Counted from the stretch's first letter, positions 37,220-48,700 are shown. The stretch is 64,000 nt of DNA from Candidatus Sumerlaeota bacterium (GCA_016928995.1 JAFGJS010000054.1:105483-169482); one strand, 5' to 3'. The notes: generated from the letters alone by a model not told the origin. Numbers and translations: made by a program.

Positions 37220-37379
37220 AGCCCTCCCTCAGGTCGGGCTATGGCATTTCATGCGGCGATGCGGTAAAAACTATTCACTTTCCCACAGGATACTACAATC
37301 CGTACCGCGACCATCTGGGAGCGGTCCGCAATTCTTTCCGCAAGGTCGTTCGGGCTGCTCCCTGACGGTCGCGGTACGG
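37220..37379. other. Hairpin cluster after the DtxR-like gene
   Basis: Several inverted repeats in a 234-base gap: AGCATGA/TCATGCT (37190-37212), AGCCC/GGGCT (37220-37240), and a large nested one in which CCGTACCGCGACC (37300-37312) pairs with GGTCGCGGTACGG (37367-37379), with GGGAGC (37318-37323) and GCTCCC (37357-37362) inside. It separates the convergent DtxR-like and GH30 genes and could end both transcripts, or be a palindromic mobile repeat. Confidence 0.6.
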
Positions 37380-37411
37380 TTTCGAAATCATCAGGAATTC
37401 TGCGGAGCAGT

Positions 37412-38626
37412 CTAAAACTGGTGGGCCGTGCTGATACTCTTTGGCCACAGATACATGCCGAAGGTATCGCCGGAAAATGTTGATGTTCCCATATACTCCA
37501 TGTTCAGACTGGCGGCTGTCCGATGGACCTGCATCGAAGTAAATCCCCCGAGATTCTTGATGCTGAATGTTTGCCATACATAATTGTCGGTTGTGTTGAC
37601 TGCGACAATCACCACCCCGTAATTGCGATATGCAGTGACATAAACTCCGGAAGTGGGTTGATAGGTGCATGAAATGCGCTGTTTGCCTGGAACCACCCAC
37701 TTGGCAAACTGGCCGATTGTATAGGCGTTCTTGTTAATGGTTCCGCCATTGGTGACGAGATTGACATCGCTATCATCATCATTAGCCCACCACCAGAAAT
37801 ACGCGCTCATGCTGGCGTTCATGCAATCGCTGATTTCTTTAGCGATAGCCACGCAGTTGTTGATATCATTGGCGCCGTCTCTGAAATGCTCGGTCATCCA
37901 GACTTTTTTTCCGTAGTTGAGCGCGTTTGTATGGGTGTAAAGGCCGCTGCCATAAATGTGACCGCCGATGATGTCGATGTTATTACGGGCCGCGGCATTG
38001 TTCAAAGTGGGATCCGAATACGAGTCGTTGAATTGATAGGATTCGGGCATCAGCACGGGTATGTTGATGGAGCCTGCGTTATTCTGGCAGAAGCTGAGCA
38101 ATTGCGTTGGCGTCCAGTCGCAGGACTCGTAGGTGACGTCGATATCCGGTTCATTTTGGATGGAAACGTAATCCAAGTCGATGTAACTCGCTGCGCCATT
38201 CAACCAGTTGGCGTAGTTGCTATAATATGAGCTCAGCAGCGATCCGCCGATATAATCATTGTTGTCCTTATACCACGGGGGGGGCGTCCAGGGCGTGCCC
38301 AGCACCTCGGCGCCGTAGGAATGCGCCGCAGAGGCGTTGTTCTTTTCTGCGTCCCATCGGCCATTCGAGGAACTGCCCCATGGATCGATGCGGACGCGCA
38401 ACAGCGAAAATCCGAGTGTGTTGTACAGCGCGTAGTTTTTGGCGGAGCTGAACTGTCCGCACCAGGCGCTGGAGCATCCGAATCCATCAATTGATTGATA
38501 CCTGATGTCGCCGTCGATAATGCAACTGCCCGCATTGGCGTTGATAGAGAGCGCAGTCATCGCCAGAATGACAAGAAAACTGACGATATTACACGTAGAT
38601 CTTTTCCAGTCCGTTGCTAATTGCAT
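37412..38626 (-). CDS. Glycoside hydrolase family 30 (xylanase-like)
   Basis: A secreted 404-aa endo-acting glycosidase, most like the GH30 subfamily that cuts glucuronoxylan. The ATG at 38626 has AAGGAG 7 bases upstream and starts a signal peptide (NIVSFLVILAMTALSINANA). The barrel contains QSIDGFGCSSAWCGQFS, LLRVRIDPWG, WTPPPWYKDNN, the acid/base Glu159 in VSIQNEPDIDV and the nucleophile Glu246 in VWMTEHF. The side beta domain follows (RISCTYQPTSGVYVTAYRN to the end). The gene is alone on its strand and has a lower GC content (about 47 % in a line counted by eye) than its flanks, which suggests acquisition by transfer. No transporter or sugar-use genes are nearby. Confidence 0.93.
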   Translation of the reverse strand: MQLATDWKRSTCNIVSFLVILAMTALSINANAGSCIIDGDIRYQSIDGFGCSSAWCGQFSSAKNYALYNTLGFSLLRVRIDPWGSSSNGRWDAEKNNASAAHSYGAEVLGTPWTPPPWYKDNNDYIGGSLLSSYYSNYANWLNGAASYIDLDYVSIQNEPDIDVTYESCDWTPTQLLSFCQNNAGSINIPVLMPESYQFNDSYSDPTLNNAAARNNIDIIGGHIYGSGLYTHTNALNYGKKVWMTEHFRDGANDINNCVAIAKEISDCMNASMSAYFWWWANDDDSDVNLVTNGGTINKNAYTIGQFAKWVVPGKQRISCTYQPTSGVYVTAYRNYGVVIVAVNTTDNYVWQTFSIKNLGGFTSMQVHRTAASLNMEYMGTSTFSGDTFGMYLWPKSISTAHQF

Positions 38627-39362
38627 TTTGTTTCTCCTTGGTATGATTTGTTCAAGCAAACAACATGTTGGCGTACTGCGAAATGACATAACCGCAGTAA
38701 TGTGCCGATTCATTGCCGTGCTTACCAGAAACCATATTTACTGATTCAATGGCGCCTCAATGACAGGATCGACAATCTGCTCCATAAACATTGGCGGCTG
38801 TTGAATGCCTCCTTTCTTCTTGCCATCGAGTTGGATTGGTATCGGAGTGTGATCAATGCAATCCATTGCATAACATGTCACGATGCTGGACTGAATGTAT
38901 GTCGCGCCGGGGGTTGGCGTTCATCTGGTAGAATCTCATCCCTTTTCCACGGGCACACACTTTTTGAGCAAAGCGTCAAAAATAATGCAATTGTCTGGTT
39001 TGTTTATTTATTTGTATTTTCTGATGAGCACGAGAGGGTTGCACGATATCGAGGTTTGCCCGCATTCCTGCTTGTATTGGGTATTTTCCGTGTTCATTGG
39101 GGAGAAGAAACCTGCATTGCAGTGGATCATAATACGAGCAGTTTGGCTTATCGTTGCGCATATGGCGACGGCTAATGGCTGATCTGCGGCGCGATAATCA
39201 CTTGCCTCACTGGCGTTGCATGGCGTAATCTGAGGGCAGCCTGGATTTCTTTCGTCTAACTTCTAATTGTGTTCATCGTTATTGTAGTAAGAACTTTTTT
39301 TCGCATACGTTGTCAGTGGTATAATATTGGCGCTGCATCCCAATCTATGGAGGACTCGCACC
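38627..39362. other. Gene-poor, AT-richer region before the giant-protein locus
   Basis: 736 bases between the GH30 gene and the first giant-protein gene. Open frames here do not look like genes: their composition is random-like and they have no ribosome binding sites. A perfect palindrome, ATGCAAT-CC-ATTGCAT, lies at 38856-38871 inside a looser GTGA...TCAC frame and could be an operator for the GH30 gene, 230 bases away. Confidence 0.45.
39320..39325 (+). promoter_or_regulatory. Candidate -10 element for the giant-protein locus
   Basis: A perfect TATAAT about 40 bases before the GTG start at 39363. The -35 position (39297-39302) is a T-rich TTTTTC, so the promoter would be weak there. GGAGG at 39349-39353 is the ribosome binding site. 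Confidence 0.4.
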
Positions 39363-42300
39363 GTGTCGCTCAGAGCATCTATTCTCGCATTGATCGCATT
39401 GCTGGCGGCAATGCCGCGATCGCCGTTGGCTCAGGCGGCTGATCGCACGCCATCGGCGGACGCCGAACGGGTCGTGTTTGTGCCTTATGAGAAGGCGTCC
39501 GGTCCGGAATGGGGCCTGGATCAGTCGGTATTGATCCCTTATGCGGAGTTTTTGAAGTTGAAGAACGCGGGCGCGGATCCGGCGGCCGCCGCGGATTTTC
39601 ATCCTGCCGCCGCCATTGCCCAGGCGACGCTGAAGGGGCGAGTGGAAGGGGATGTCGCGGTTTTTGACGCGGAGTATGTGATCGAGGTGATGGCGCGCCA
39701 GGATGATTTGCTGAAGCTGCGCTTGCCGTTCGAAAATGTTTCGGTGGAGAGCGTCCAGGTCGAGGGACCGCAGGCGCTGCTGTCGCCTTTCACGAAGACA
39801 TCGGGCTTTCAGCTGGAGCTGTTGGGGCCGGAGCGGCGGACGTTGCGGATACGGATGGCGGCGGCGATCCATCAGCAGGGCGCGGCGCAGATCCTGGATT
39901 TTCAATTGCCGCGAGCGGCCGCGGCTTCGATGGAGCTCATCGTGGATGAGGATGTGGCGCTGGAGAAGATTCCGGACGGCCTGGCCACGGCGATGATAGC
40001 GCCGGCGGAAGAGGGGAAGTTTAAAATCACCGCGTCGCTGGGCTCGCAAGGGCATGTGCGGCTGGGATACCGTCCGCGTGTGTTGAAAACCGGCGCGGCG
40101 GCGCAGAAGAGGATGGCGGTGGATCAGCAGTATCAGCTGTCCGTTTCGCGGCAGGGCGCGAGGGCCGGCGTGAAGCTGCATGTCGAGCTGCTTTCCGGCG
40201 AGATCGATTCGTTTCAGCTCACGCTGCCGGAAGGCGCGCGGTTGCTGAGCGTTGCCGGGGATTATGTCAAGGACTGGAAGGCGTTGTCCGAGCCGGGAGC
40301 GGTTGAGGTGGCTTTGATCGAAAGCATGTCCGAGCCGTTTGAGGTCGCATTGGATGTTCAGTATGTGGGCGCGGCGGACGACGGCCGGCTGAATGTGCTT
40401 GAGCTGCGTTTGCCCGAGGCGCTGAGAGAGTCGGGGACTATCATCGTGACTCCGGATCCTGAGGTTTCGGTTTGGCCGGAGCAATCGGCGGGGCTGGATG
40501 AGGTTGCGCCGCCGGCTTCGTCCGGGGCGATGGCTCGCGCGTATCAGTTTTCGCAGCCGGGCTGGACGCTGGAGCTGACGCGCCGCCCGAAGGATGCGCG
40601 CGTGCAGTCTTCTTCGATCGTGTTATATGAAGCGACGGAGGATTGGATTCGTTTAAAGTCGCAGCACCGGCTGGCGATTTTTTCGCGCAGTATTTTCGGT
40701 GTGAGTTTTGAAGTTCCGGAGGGCTTTCAATTGCGCGAGGCGGGGCCGCCGGAGCTGGTGGCCGGTTTCCGGCAGGAGGGCCGCTTGATCGAGCTGACCT
40801 TTAACCGGGAACAGAGCGATGCCTGCGAAGTGCGCTTGAGCTTGCAGCGTCCGCGCGAGGCCGGCGAGGCGGCGTTGCAGTTGCAGCCGATTCGCGTGCA
40901 GGGAGCGGAGGAGGACACCGGCGGACTGGCCTTGGCCGCGCCGTTGGCGCTGCGCGTGGCTGAAGTGGAATCGAGCGGGCTGCATGGGGCGGATGTGCGC
41001 ACGTTGCAGTCGCGCATCGCGCCGTTGCTTTCGCCGGATTTGACGCCGGCGCTGGGGTATCAGTTTTTTCAACCGGAATTCGAGGCGACGATATCCATCG
41101 AGCGTCAGCGCACGCGGATCAGCTGCGAGACTTCGATTTTGACCTCGATCATGCCGAATCTGCTGAAGGTGCACGCGACGCTGAATTACAACATCGAGTT
41201 TTCGGCGACGGATGAATTGCATCTTCGTGTTCCGGCGAGCATCGGCGAGGACGTAGTGATCTCCGGCGCGGACATCAAGGAGCGCACGCCAATGAAGGCG
41301 CCGGATGATCGCGCTGTTCCGGGCGTGTTGACGATGTGGACGGTGAAGTTGCAGCGCCGCGTGATCGGCCCGTACCGTTTGCATGTGACTTTTGACGTTC
41401 CGCTGAAGGAGGCGGAGCAAGGCAAGCCGATGATTGTCGTGGCGCCAGTGGTCAGCGCGGCGGACGTGGTTCGCGAGACGGGCTATGCCGGCGTTTCGCG
41501 CGGCGAGAATCTGGAGGTGCGCATCGCGAAAAAAGCGGATGCGCTGGAGCTGCGGGACGTGAAGGAACTGCCGGGCGATTTGGCGAGCGCTTCGCTGGGC
41601 TTTCGATATTTTGATCCGAAGGATTTTCAGCTGGAGTTGGAATTGATCCGGCATGAGCTGGAGAGCGTGCTGGGGGCGCTGGTGCGCAGGATGCATATCG
41701 ACACAGTGTTGACGAATCAGCGCGAGGCCGTGCATGAGGCGGTCTTTGAGGTGCAGAATAACAGCAAACAATACCTGGAGCTGGATCTGCCCGTTGGAAT
41801 GAAGATCTGGTCGGCGTTCGTGCGGGGCGCGCCGGTGCGGGCCACCAAGCGTCAGGAGGACGGGGCGTATTTAATCGCGCTGCCCAAATCGCCTTCGATG
41901 GACGAGGCTTTTCGCGTGCGGCTGATCCTGCGCGAGACGCTGCCGGGCGGCGCCATGGGCATATTCGGCAAACTGAAGTTTGATCCGCCGCAGCTAATAC
42001 AAGGGACGATCCCTGTCTTGCGAGTGACGTGGAAGCTGTATCTTCCGCCGGATTATCATTATGTGAAGTTTCGCGGCGGAATGCGGCATGAGACGGGCGG
42101 GAGTTCGCCGTGGATCGAGCCGGCGATGGAGAAGCTGCTGAATGATCTTCCGGCCGGCCTGGCCGGGGGCATCGCGCAACCGGCGCTGAGGCCGAATCAG
42201 GCGCGAGTGGGAGTGGCGTATAATTTGCAGGAGACGAACGCGGAGCGGGAGGCGCGGGTGCAGGGAACCGCGCTGGAAATTCCGATCGTGCGCGAGGGGC

Positions 42301-42740
42301 TGCAATTTCAATTCAGCAAGCTGAGCGGAACCGGCGACATCCAGGTTGCGTTCTGGAAGCGCAAGCCGCTGTTGCTGTTGCAGGGGGCGGTGGGTCTGGC
42401 GTTGCTGGTTGGATTGCTCTGGTGGATGCTGCGGGGCGGCGGAAGATTGCGGGATTGCTTGCTCGCCGCCGTGGTCTTGTTTATCGCCGCCAGTCTGATG
42501 GATGGATTGCTGGGGCGTTTGTTCGCCACAGCGTTCGGCGGTTCCGCCGTAGCGGTGATCGCTGGCGCGTTCATCGAAGTCCAGCGCCGCGCGAAAATGG
42601 CGAAGAAGGATGATGGTTTGCCGCCTTCATCTTCGCCACCGCCTCCGCCAAGCTCGAGTCAAGCGGATCTGGCTGACGGACCGGATGGAGCGGAGAGCAT
42701 TGAAGGAGCGGATGATCCCATAACTTCAAACGACGACTGA
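39363..42740 (+). CDS. Giant exported membrane protein, module A
   Basis: A 1125-aa protein of a family I do not recognise. The GTG at 39363, 9 bases after GGAGG, opens a signal peptide (RASILALIALLAAMPRSPLAQA). A long region rich in predicted beta strands (about 37-980) starts with VVFVPYEKASGP and SVLIPYAEFLKLKNAG. Late landmarks are LPPDYHYVKFRGGM (about 894-907) and LQFQFSKLSGTGDIQVAFWKR (about 980-1000). Then come three membrane helices (about 1002-1075) and a Pro/Ser/Asp tail. The same landmarks recur twice in the next gene, so I call this module A of three. Between the last two landmarks A has only a short linker. The next gene starts 10 bases after the stop, so they form an operon. 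Likely faces the periplasm; function unknown. Confidence 0.85.
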   Translation: MSLRASILALIALLAAMPRSPLAQAADRTPSADAERVVFVPYEKASGPEWGLDQSVLIPYAEFLKLKNAGADPAAAADFHPAAAIAQATLKGRVEGDVAVFDAEYVIEVMARQDDLLKLRLPFENVSVESVQVEGPQALLSPFTKTSGFQLELLGPERRTLRIRMAAAIHQQGAAQILDFQLPRAAAASMELIVDEDVALEKIPDGLATAMIAPAEEGKFKITASLGSQGHVRLGYRPRVLKTGAAAQKRMAVDQQYQLSVSRQGARAGVKLHVELLSGEIDSFQLTLPEGARLLSVAGDYVKDWKALSEPGAVEVALIESMSEPFEVALDVQYVGAADDGRLNVLELRLPEALRESGTIIVTPDPEVSVWPEQSAGLDEVAPPASSGAMARAYQFSQPGWTLELTRRPKDARVQSSSIVLYEATEDWIRLKSQHRLAIFSRSIFGVSFEVPEGFQLREAGPPELVAGFRQEGRLIELTFNREQSDACEVRLSLQRPREAGEAALQLQPIRVQGAEEDTGGLALAAPLALRVAEVESSGLHGADVRTLQSRIAPLLSPDLTPALGYQFFQPEFEATISIERQRTRISCETSILTSIMPNLLKVHATLNYNIEFSATDELHLRVPASIGEDVVISGADIKERTPMKAPDDRAVPGVLTMWTVKLQRRVIGPYRLHVTFDVPLKEAEQGKPMIVVAPVVSAADVVRETGYAGVSRGENLEVRIAKKADALELRDVKELPGDLASASLGFRYFDPKDFQLELELIRHELESVLGALVRRMHIDTVLTNQREAVHEAVFEVQNNSKQYLELDLPVGMKIWSAFVRGAPVRATKRQEDGAYLIALPKSPSMDEAFRVRLILRETLPGGAMGIFGKLKFDPPQLIQGTIPVLRVTWKLYLPPDYHYVKFRGGMRHETGGSSPWIEPAMEKLLNDLPAGLAGGIAQPALRPNQARVGVAYNLQETNAEREARVQGTALEIPIVREGLQFQFSKLSGTGDIQVAFWKRKPLLLLQGAVGLALLVGLLWWMLRGGGRLRDCLLAAVVLFIAASLMDGLLGRLFATAFGGSAVAVIAGAFIEVQRRAKMAKKDDGLPPSSSPPPPPSSSQADLADGPDGAESIEGADDPITSNDD

Positions 42741-42750
42741 GGATTGCGCC

Positions 42751-45700
42751 ATGAAGCTTCGAATACAGAGCATGTTCGTTTTTTTCATCGCTGGCGCAAT
42801 CGGGTCGGCGGCGCCGGCGTTGGCGGCCGCCTCAACGGATGTTGCGCCGGTTGAGGTTTTCTATATTCCGCAGGAGGATCTGGCGCGCGGACCGGGGTAT
42901 GCGAGCGAGGGTTTGTATCTGCCGTTGTCCGAGCTGCTGGAGCTGGCGGCGCACGCTCAGGGCGCTTCGGAGAAGCGCGAGACCCTGAGCGGCGTCTGCT
43001 GCCGGTCGCTGAATTTGTCCGGAACGTTGAAGGAGGGGCTGGCCCTGGAGGGCGAGCTGTCGTTCGTGGCGGCGGGCGATGGCTGGTCGGCGGTTTTGGT
43101 CGATGACGGGGGGATTCCCTGGCTTTCGCAGGCATCGCCGGAGACGGCGCCGGCGTTTTTGTCTCGCGTACGCGGAAAGACTTTTCTTTTTGCGCGCGGA
43201 CCGTCCGAGGGTGTGGTTCGGCTGAAGGCGTTTGTTCCGGCGCGGGGCGATGGCGTTGTTCTCCAGGCGTCGCTGGGGCGGATTTTTGCTCCGTGCCGCG
43301 TGACGCTGGATCACGACGAGAGCATCGCGTTTGATACAGCGTCGGCGCCAGCTGATGCGTCGCCGGCGCAGCTGCGTCTTTGGCCTGCGCAGGGGGCGCC
43401 TGTCGAGCTGCGATACCGCATGAAGGCCGGATTTCAGGCGCCGGCCGCTTTGCGCGTCGAGCATGCGCGCGAGATCAAGGCTGCCGGCGGGGGATTGCAG
43501 CTCGAGGATGAGCTGACTCTGGCAGGAAGGTTTTCGCCCGGAGAGCCGATTCAATTTGCGCTGCCGGAACAGATGCGGCTGTTGCGCGCGACGACCTCGG
43601 ATGCGGCGGAGGTTCGTATCGATGACGCCGCGTTGACGGTCGTTCCACTGCAACATTGTGAAACGTTGAAGATTTGGGCGTCGTTGGCCGTTGATGCGGT
43701 TGAGGGACGGGCGGTGTTGAAGCCGTGGAAGTTCGATGCGCAGGCGGTTTATTCTAGCGTGCGGCTGATCGCTTCGCCGCAGTATGCGCCTGTGCCGGTG
43801 GATTGGCCGGAGGAGCTGTTTCCCGCGGCTGGCGGCGCCGCGGACCGTCATTACGAGTGCTGGGGGGCGTTGCCTGAATTGAGCGTCGCGCTGGCGGACG
43901 CCTCGCCGCCGCAGCCTTTGCGTGTTTCGGCGCTGCTGACGCTGGCGGAGAATGCGGCGACGGTTGAGTATTATGTGGAGCTCACGGATCCCCATCAGCG
44001 CGAGATTCGATTTCAACTGCCGGTGGATTGGGTTTTGACGGAGCTGACGGCGACGCGCGGCAAACAAATCGCGCCCGTGGCCGTTCAGCAGGAAGACGAC
44101 CGCTGGTGGCGAGTGACCGGCGCTCCGTCGCAGAATCCGGGAGCGGTTCGTTTTTCTTTGCGGCGGATGGAGCAATGGGGCCGGGCGGATGAGGCGACGA
44201 CGCTGGAACTGCCGCTGGCGCGGTTCGTTGGATTGCGTCCGTCGCTTTATGAGCTGCGGATCGCCTGGCCGGAAGGCCTGGAAGCGCGCGTGGCGCAGTT
44301 GTCGTCGATGGTTGTGACGCCGGTGGGCGGAAGTTTTGTCTTGCCGTCGCCGGGCGACCGTGAGGCTCAGCTGGCATTGCAGGCGGAGGGGGATGCGCCG
44401 TCCGGCTCGCTGGCCGTGCGGATGCGTGAGGCGGAGCAACGGGTGACGGTGGTGACGGTTCTTTCCGTGCAGGAGGATCGGGCCAACATCCGGGCCTTGC
44501 TGTCTTATGAGACGCGGTTTGCGCCCAGCCGCGCGTTCCGTTTTAGCTTGCCTGCGGGCACGGGCTCGAACGTGCGCATTGAGGGCGAGGGAATCCGCGA
44601 GACATCGCTGCAGGAGACAGCGGAAGGCGACGTCTGGACCGTGATTGCGCAGCGCGATGTGCTGGGCGAGTTTCAATTGACGTTGGAGTGGAGTCTGGAC
44701 GCCAAGCCAGGCGCGAAGGCGATTCAGGCGCCGGAGATCCGGCTGCCGGACATTGCGATGCAACAGGGTTTCATTGTGCTGGAAGGCTCCCAGACCTTGC
44801 TGCTGAATACGGAAAGCAAGAATCTGGCTGAGACGGAGCTGTCCGAGCTGCCGCCGTTGCCCTGGCCCCGAGAGAACCGGCTGCTGGCGGTGTATCGCTA
44901 TATTGAACCGCCGTTTTTGTTGAGCGTGCAGGCGGAGAAACTGGAGCCGGAGCCGGCGCTGGAAGGCTTGGCGGATAAGGCGGAACTGGTGACGACGGTG
45001 GCCGCGAACGGTGAGCGTTTAACGCGGGCGCGGTACGATGTGAAGCCGACGAACGACCGTCAGTTCTTGCCGGTGACGCTGCCTGCGGGAGCCGTGCTGT
45101 GGTCGGCGCTGGTCAATGGCGAGGGGATCAAACCGGCGCGGCAGACAATCGGCGCTGAGACGGTTTTGCTCGCGCCGCTGCCCGCGCGCGGAGAATCGTC
45201 CGCCGGTTCGGACAAGAAGAACGTGCAGCTCGAGTTGTTGTATCTGGAACAGGGCAAGCCGCTGTGGGGATGGGACCGGCTGAAGCTGACCGGACCGGAG
45301 CTGCCGATTCCAATCAATCGCACGGTGTGGAAGTTGAATCTTCCTCCGGGCTTCGAATACATGACTTTCGGCGGGAGTTTGACGGACACGATCCCGACGC
45401 ATCCGCCGATCATCACGTTTTTGCGCACGTCGGATTATCCGCCGCGCTTGGTGTTTCTCAATGCATCTACGTTTGCGATCATCTTTCTCACGTTCGTGAC
45501 GGTGATGCTGGGGATGACCGTTTATTTCGGCGTGAAGCAGCAGCGGGAAAAACGGGAGGCGCAGGCGCTATCTGGAGAGAGCCGCGTGAAAGAGGCGCCG
45601 AAAAAAAATACAGTGTCGCGATTGGTCGAATTGCTTGTCGTTTTGCTGATCATCGCCATACTGGCGGCGATCGCCGTGCCGAATTTTCTGGAGTTTCAGA

Positions 45701-48700
45701 CACGGGCGAAAGTGTCGCGCGCGAAAGCGGATCTGCGTACAATGGCGACGGCGCTTGAGGCGTATTTCGTGGATAATCGAGCTTATCCGGTTGATCCGGA
45801 CATTCTGTGGCAAGGTTCGGTTCGTTATATCACCGGGCCGGCTAACGATCCGTACACCTATGGCGAATATTACTCGAGCGGTGGCGAGGAGGCTCAATTC
45901 CGGTATTTGCAGGGGATGGAGGCTTACCGCGCCGCGCAGCGGAATGGAGCTGTGGATTTATCCGGAGTCGATCCGAATCAGTTCTGGTTGATGTATAGCG
46001 TGGGGCCGGATCAGCGCGACGACAAGGCGCAAATTTTATACGATCCCACGAATGGCACGGAGAGCACGGGCGATGTCGTGCGATTTGCGCAAGGGGCGGC
46101 CGAGTATGATTATGATCGTAAGCCGCGGGTGATAAACCGACTTGCGGGTCGTATGGATGAAAGTCGGCAAGTGTCGGTCGCCGGGAAGGCGATTCCGCAA
46201 GCGCCTGCGAGGCAACTCGCTTGGGATGAAGAATTAGCAAAAGAGCCGCAATCGATCTCAGTCGATGGCGACATGCCGGCGGAGCTCAACGGTGACTCTG
46301 GAGTTTCTTTCGGTCCGAAGAGAGAGCGCCAGGTCGCAAACCAGCCGGCGTCATTAGAGGAATTAATGCCGGCGGAGCAATACGCCAAGTATCAGGCTGG
46401 ACGTCAGGCCGGCTTGCTTTCGCTGGGGATTGAAATTCCGGAAGGCGGCGTGCAGCGGGCGTTTGAGGCTTTGGGCGGCGAGGCGCGCATGGAAGCCAAT
46501 TTGATGAGCGAGGGTTTTTTCAGGCGGCTGGTTTTTATTTTCTGGATCGGCGCGATGCTGGCCATGATCGCGGTGTGGCGCTTGAAGCGCGAGTCGTACC
46601 GGCTGGTGTTTGTGTCGGCGTCGGCGGCGGCGCTGTTGATTCCGCTCTTTGTTCCCGGTCCGTACATCGTGCTGTTTAATGCGGCGTTTCAGGGGATTCT
46701 GTGTTCGCTGGTAGCGCCGCTGTTTACGGTCGTGGTCAAGCGCATGGGATTGAATCACCGTCAGGCGCCGCTGGTCGTGTTGATCGGGGCGTGCCTGCTT
46801 GCGGCTTCAGTTCCGGCGCGGTCTGCCGCTGAGGAAAAAGCGGAAGCCGTGCGGATTCTGGCGCCGTACGGAGAAGATTGGAGTCCGTTGAGCGCAGGCG
46901 ATCCGCAGGCGTTCATCAGCCGCGAGCATTTCACTCGATTGTGGGACGCGGCGCAAACGGATCGCGCGGCGGCTGAGGCGGCGCCACCGGTGTTGGCTGA
47001 GGCGCGGTTGACCGGGGCGCTCGATGCGGATGCGCCGGTGATTCGGGGCGAGCTGTTGATCCGGGCGATGAATCCGGAGGATGCGCCGACGAGCTGCGCG
47101 CTGGCGATGGAGGGGCTTGTGTTGCAGCGCGCCGTTGCGACGCCGCCCGGCGCGACGCTGGAAGCGGCGGGAGATCAGCTGCGTTTGCAGATGGACGCTG
47201 GATGGAGCGGTTCGATCACCGCGGCGTTCGAACTGCCATGCGAACGGCTCGGTTTTACGGGCAGCCTGCGTTTGTCCTTGCCGGACCTCGCTTGCGGGGA
47301 ATGGCGCGTGGAATTTCCTTTCGCGGACATGGAGCTGAGCGGATCGTCCGCGCCAAGTTGCGTGGTGGATCGCAGCGGAGAGTGCGTCGCGGCGACGGGC
47401 GCGATCCGGGCCGGGACGCTCGAACTGTCCTGGACCGGGATGCAGGCGGAGCGCGACGCGGCGGCGGAAGCGGCTTCGCAGCCGGAGTATCAGGCGAACG
47501 TCTTCACTCGTCTGCTCTGGCCGGATTTGTCTTTTTCCCGCTGGCATGCTTCGATCCATCTCGAGGCTTCGGATCAGCGCGATTTGCTGCCTGAGGAGCT
47601 CAGGTTCAAACTCGATCCGGGGCTGCGGATTTTTTCCGTGCAGGGGAATCGTTTGCTTTCCACGGTCGTTGATGAAAATGAAATGATCGTCCGCTTGCGG
47701 CCATCTCAAGCGGCGACGCTTGAAGTTGAGGGCTTTTCCACGGCGCAGACTGTCGCGACGGACGGGATTCAACAATGGGTCGTGCCGGGGTTGCGTCCGG
47801 CGGATGGGATTCGGACGCACACGTTGCTGAAATTCGCGATCGCGGGCGGCATTGAGATCCTTTCGTCCAAGGCTGAAGGCATGACGCGGACTCCGGTCGA
47901 TGTTCCGCTGCCCGGCTATGCGGCGCAGCAGTATGAGACGGAGTCGGCGGATTGGCGCGTTGTTGTTGATATGCGCCGGCGCAAGGCGGAACTGCGCGCG
48001 GATGTTCATGAACTGATCGTGGCCGGCGGTGGTTTTTTGCGCTTGGCCGCGTCGATTGGATTGAATCCGCAACAGGACGCCGTGCATCAGTGCCGGCTTC
48101 AGGTTCCGGAGGGCTTGAACGTGCAGTCGCTGAGCGGTGATTCGTTGAGCGATTGGTCGCAGGCGGACGGCGAGGTGCATTTGACGTTTGATCCGCCGTT
48201 GCAGGATAAGCTGGAACTGGTTTTAACGGCGCTGGCGGAGCTGGATGCGGAAGAAGGCCGATTTGCCGTGCAGCCATTGTCCGTGGCGGACGCGCGAGAC
48301 GACAGCCGCACGATGGCGATCATTGTGTCGCCGGATCAGAAGCTGACGGAATTGGATTTGGCGGGTGCGACGCCGCGCCGGTCGAATGAGCTGGATCAAC
48401 GGCTGCGGGAATTGATGTTGAGGGATGCATCGCTGACGTTTTACGCTGCGTCGCCGCTGCAGTGTTATGCGCTGACCGGAGGCGAGCCGCTGACGTTTCG
48501 GCTGGAGCCGGTTCCGATCCGCATGCGGACGGCGATTTTCAATCATGTGACGATTGAGGACGGCGTTCAGCGGTTGGAGGCCGTGATCCGCGCGACGCCG
48601 TTGAAGGGGCGGATTCAGGAGGTCGCGGTGTTGCTGGAATCGCCGGAGGCGCAGGCGGCGGCTTCGCGCTTGCAGACGCCGGATGGCGTGCGGCAAGTGA

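Noticed and set aside
38702-39175. Open frame in the gap before the giant-protein locus
   Set aside because: No ribosome binding site, no domain pattern and random-like composition; overlaps another equally weak frame.
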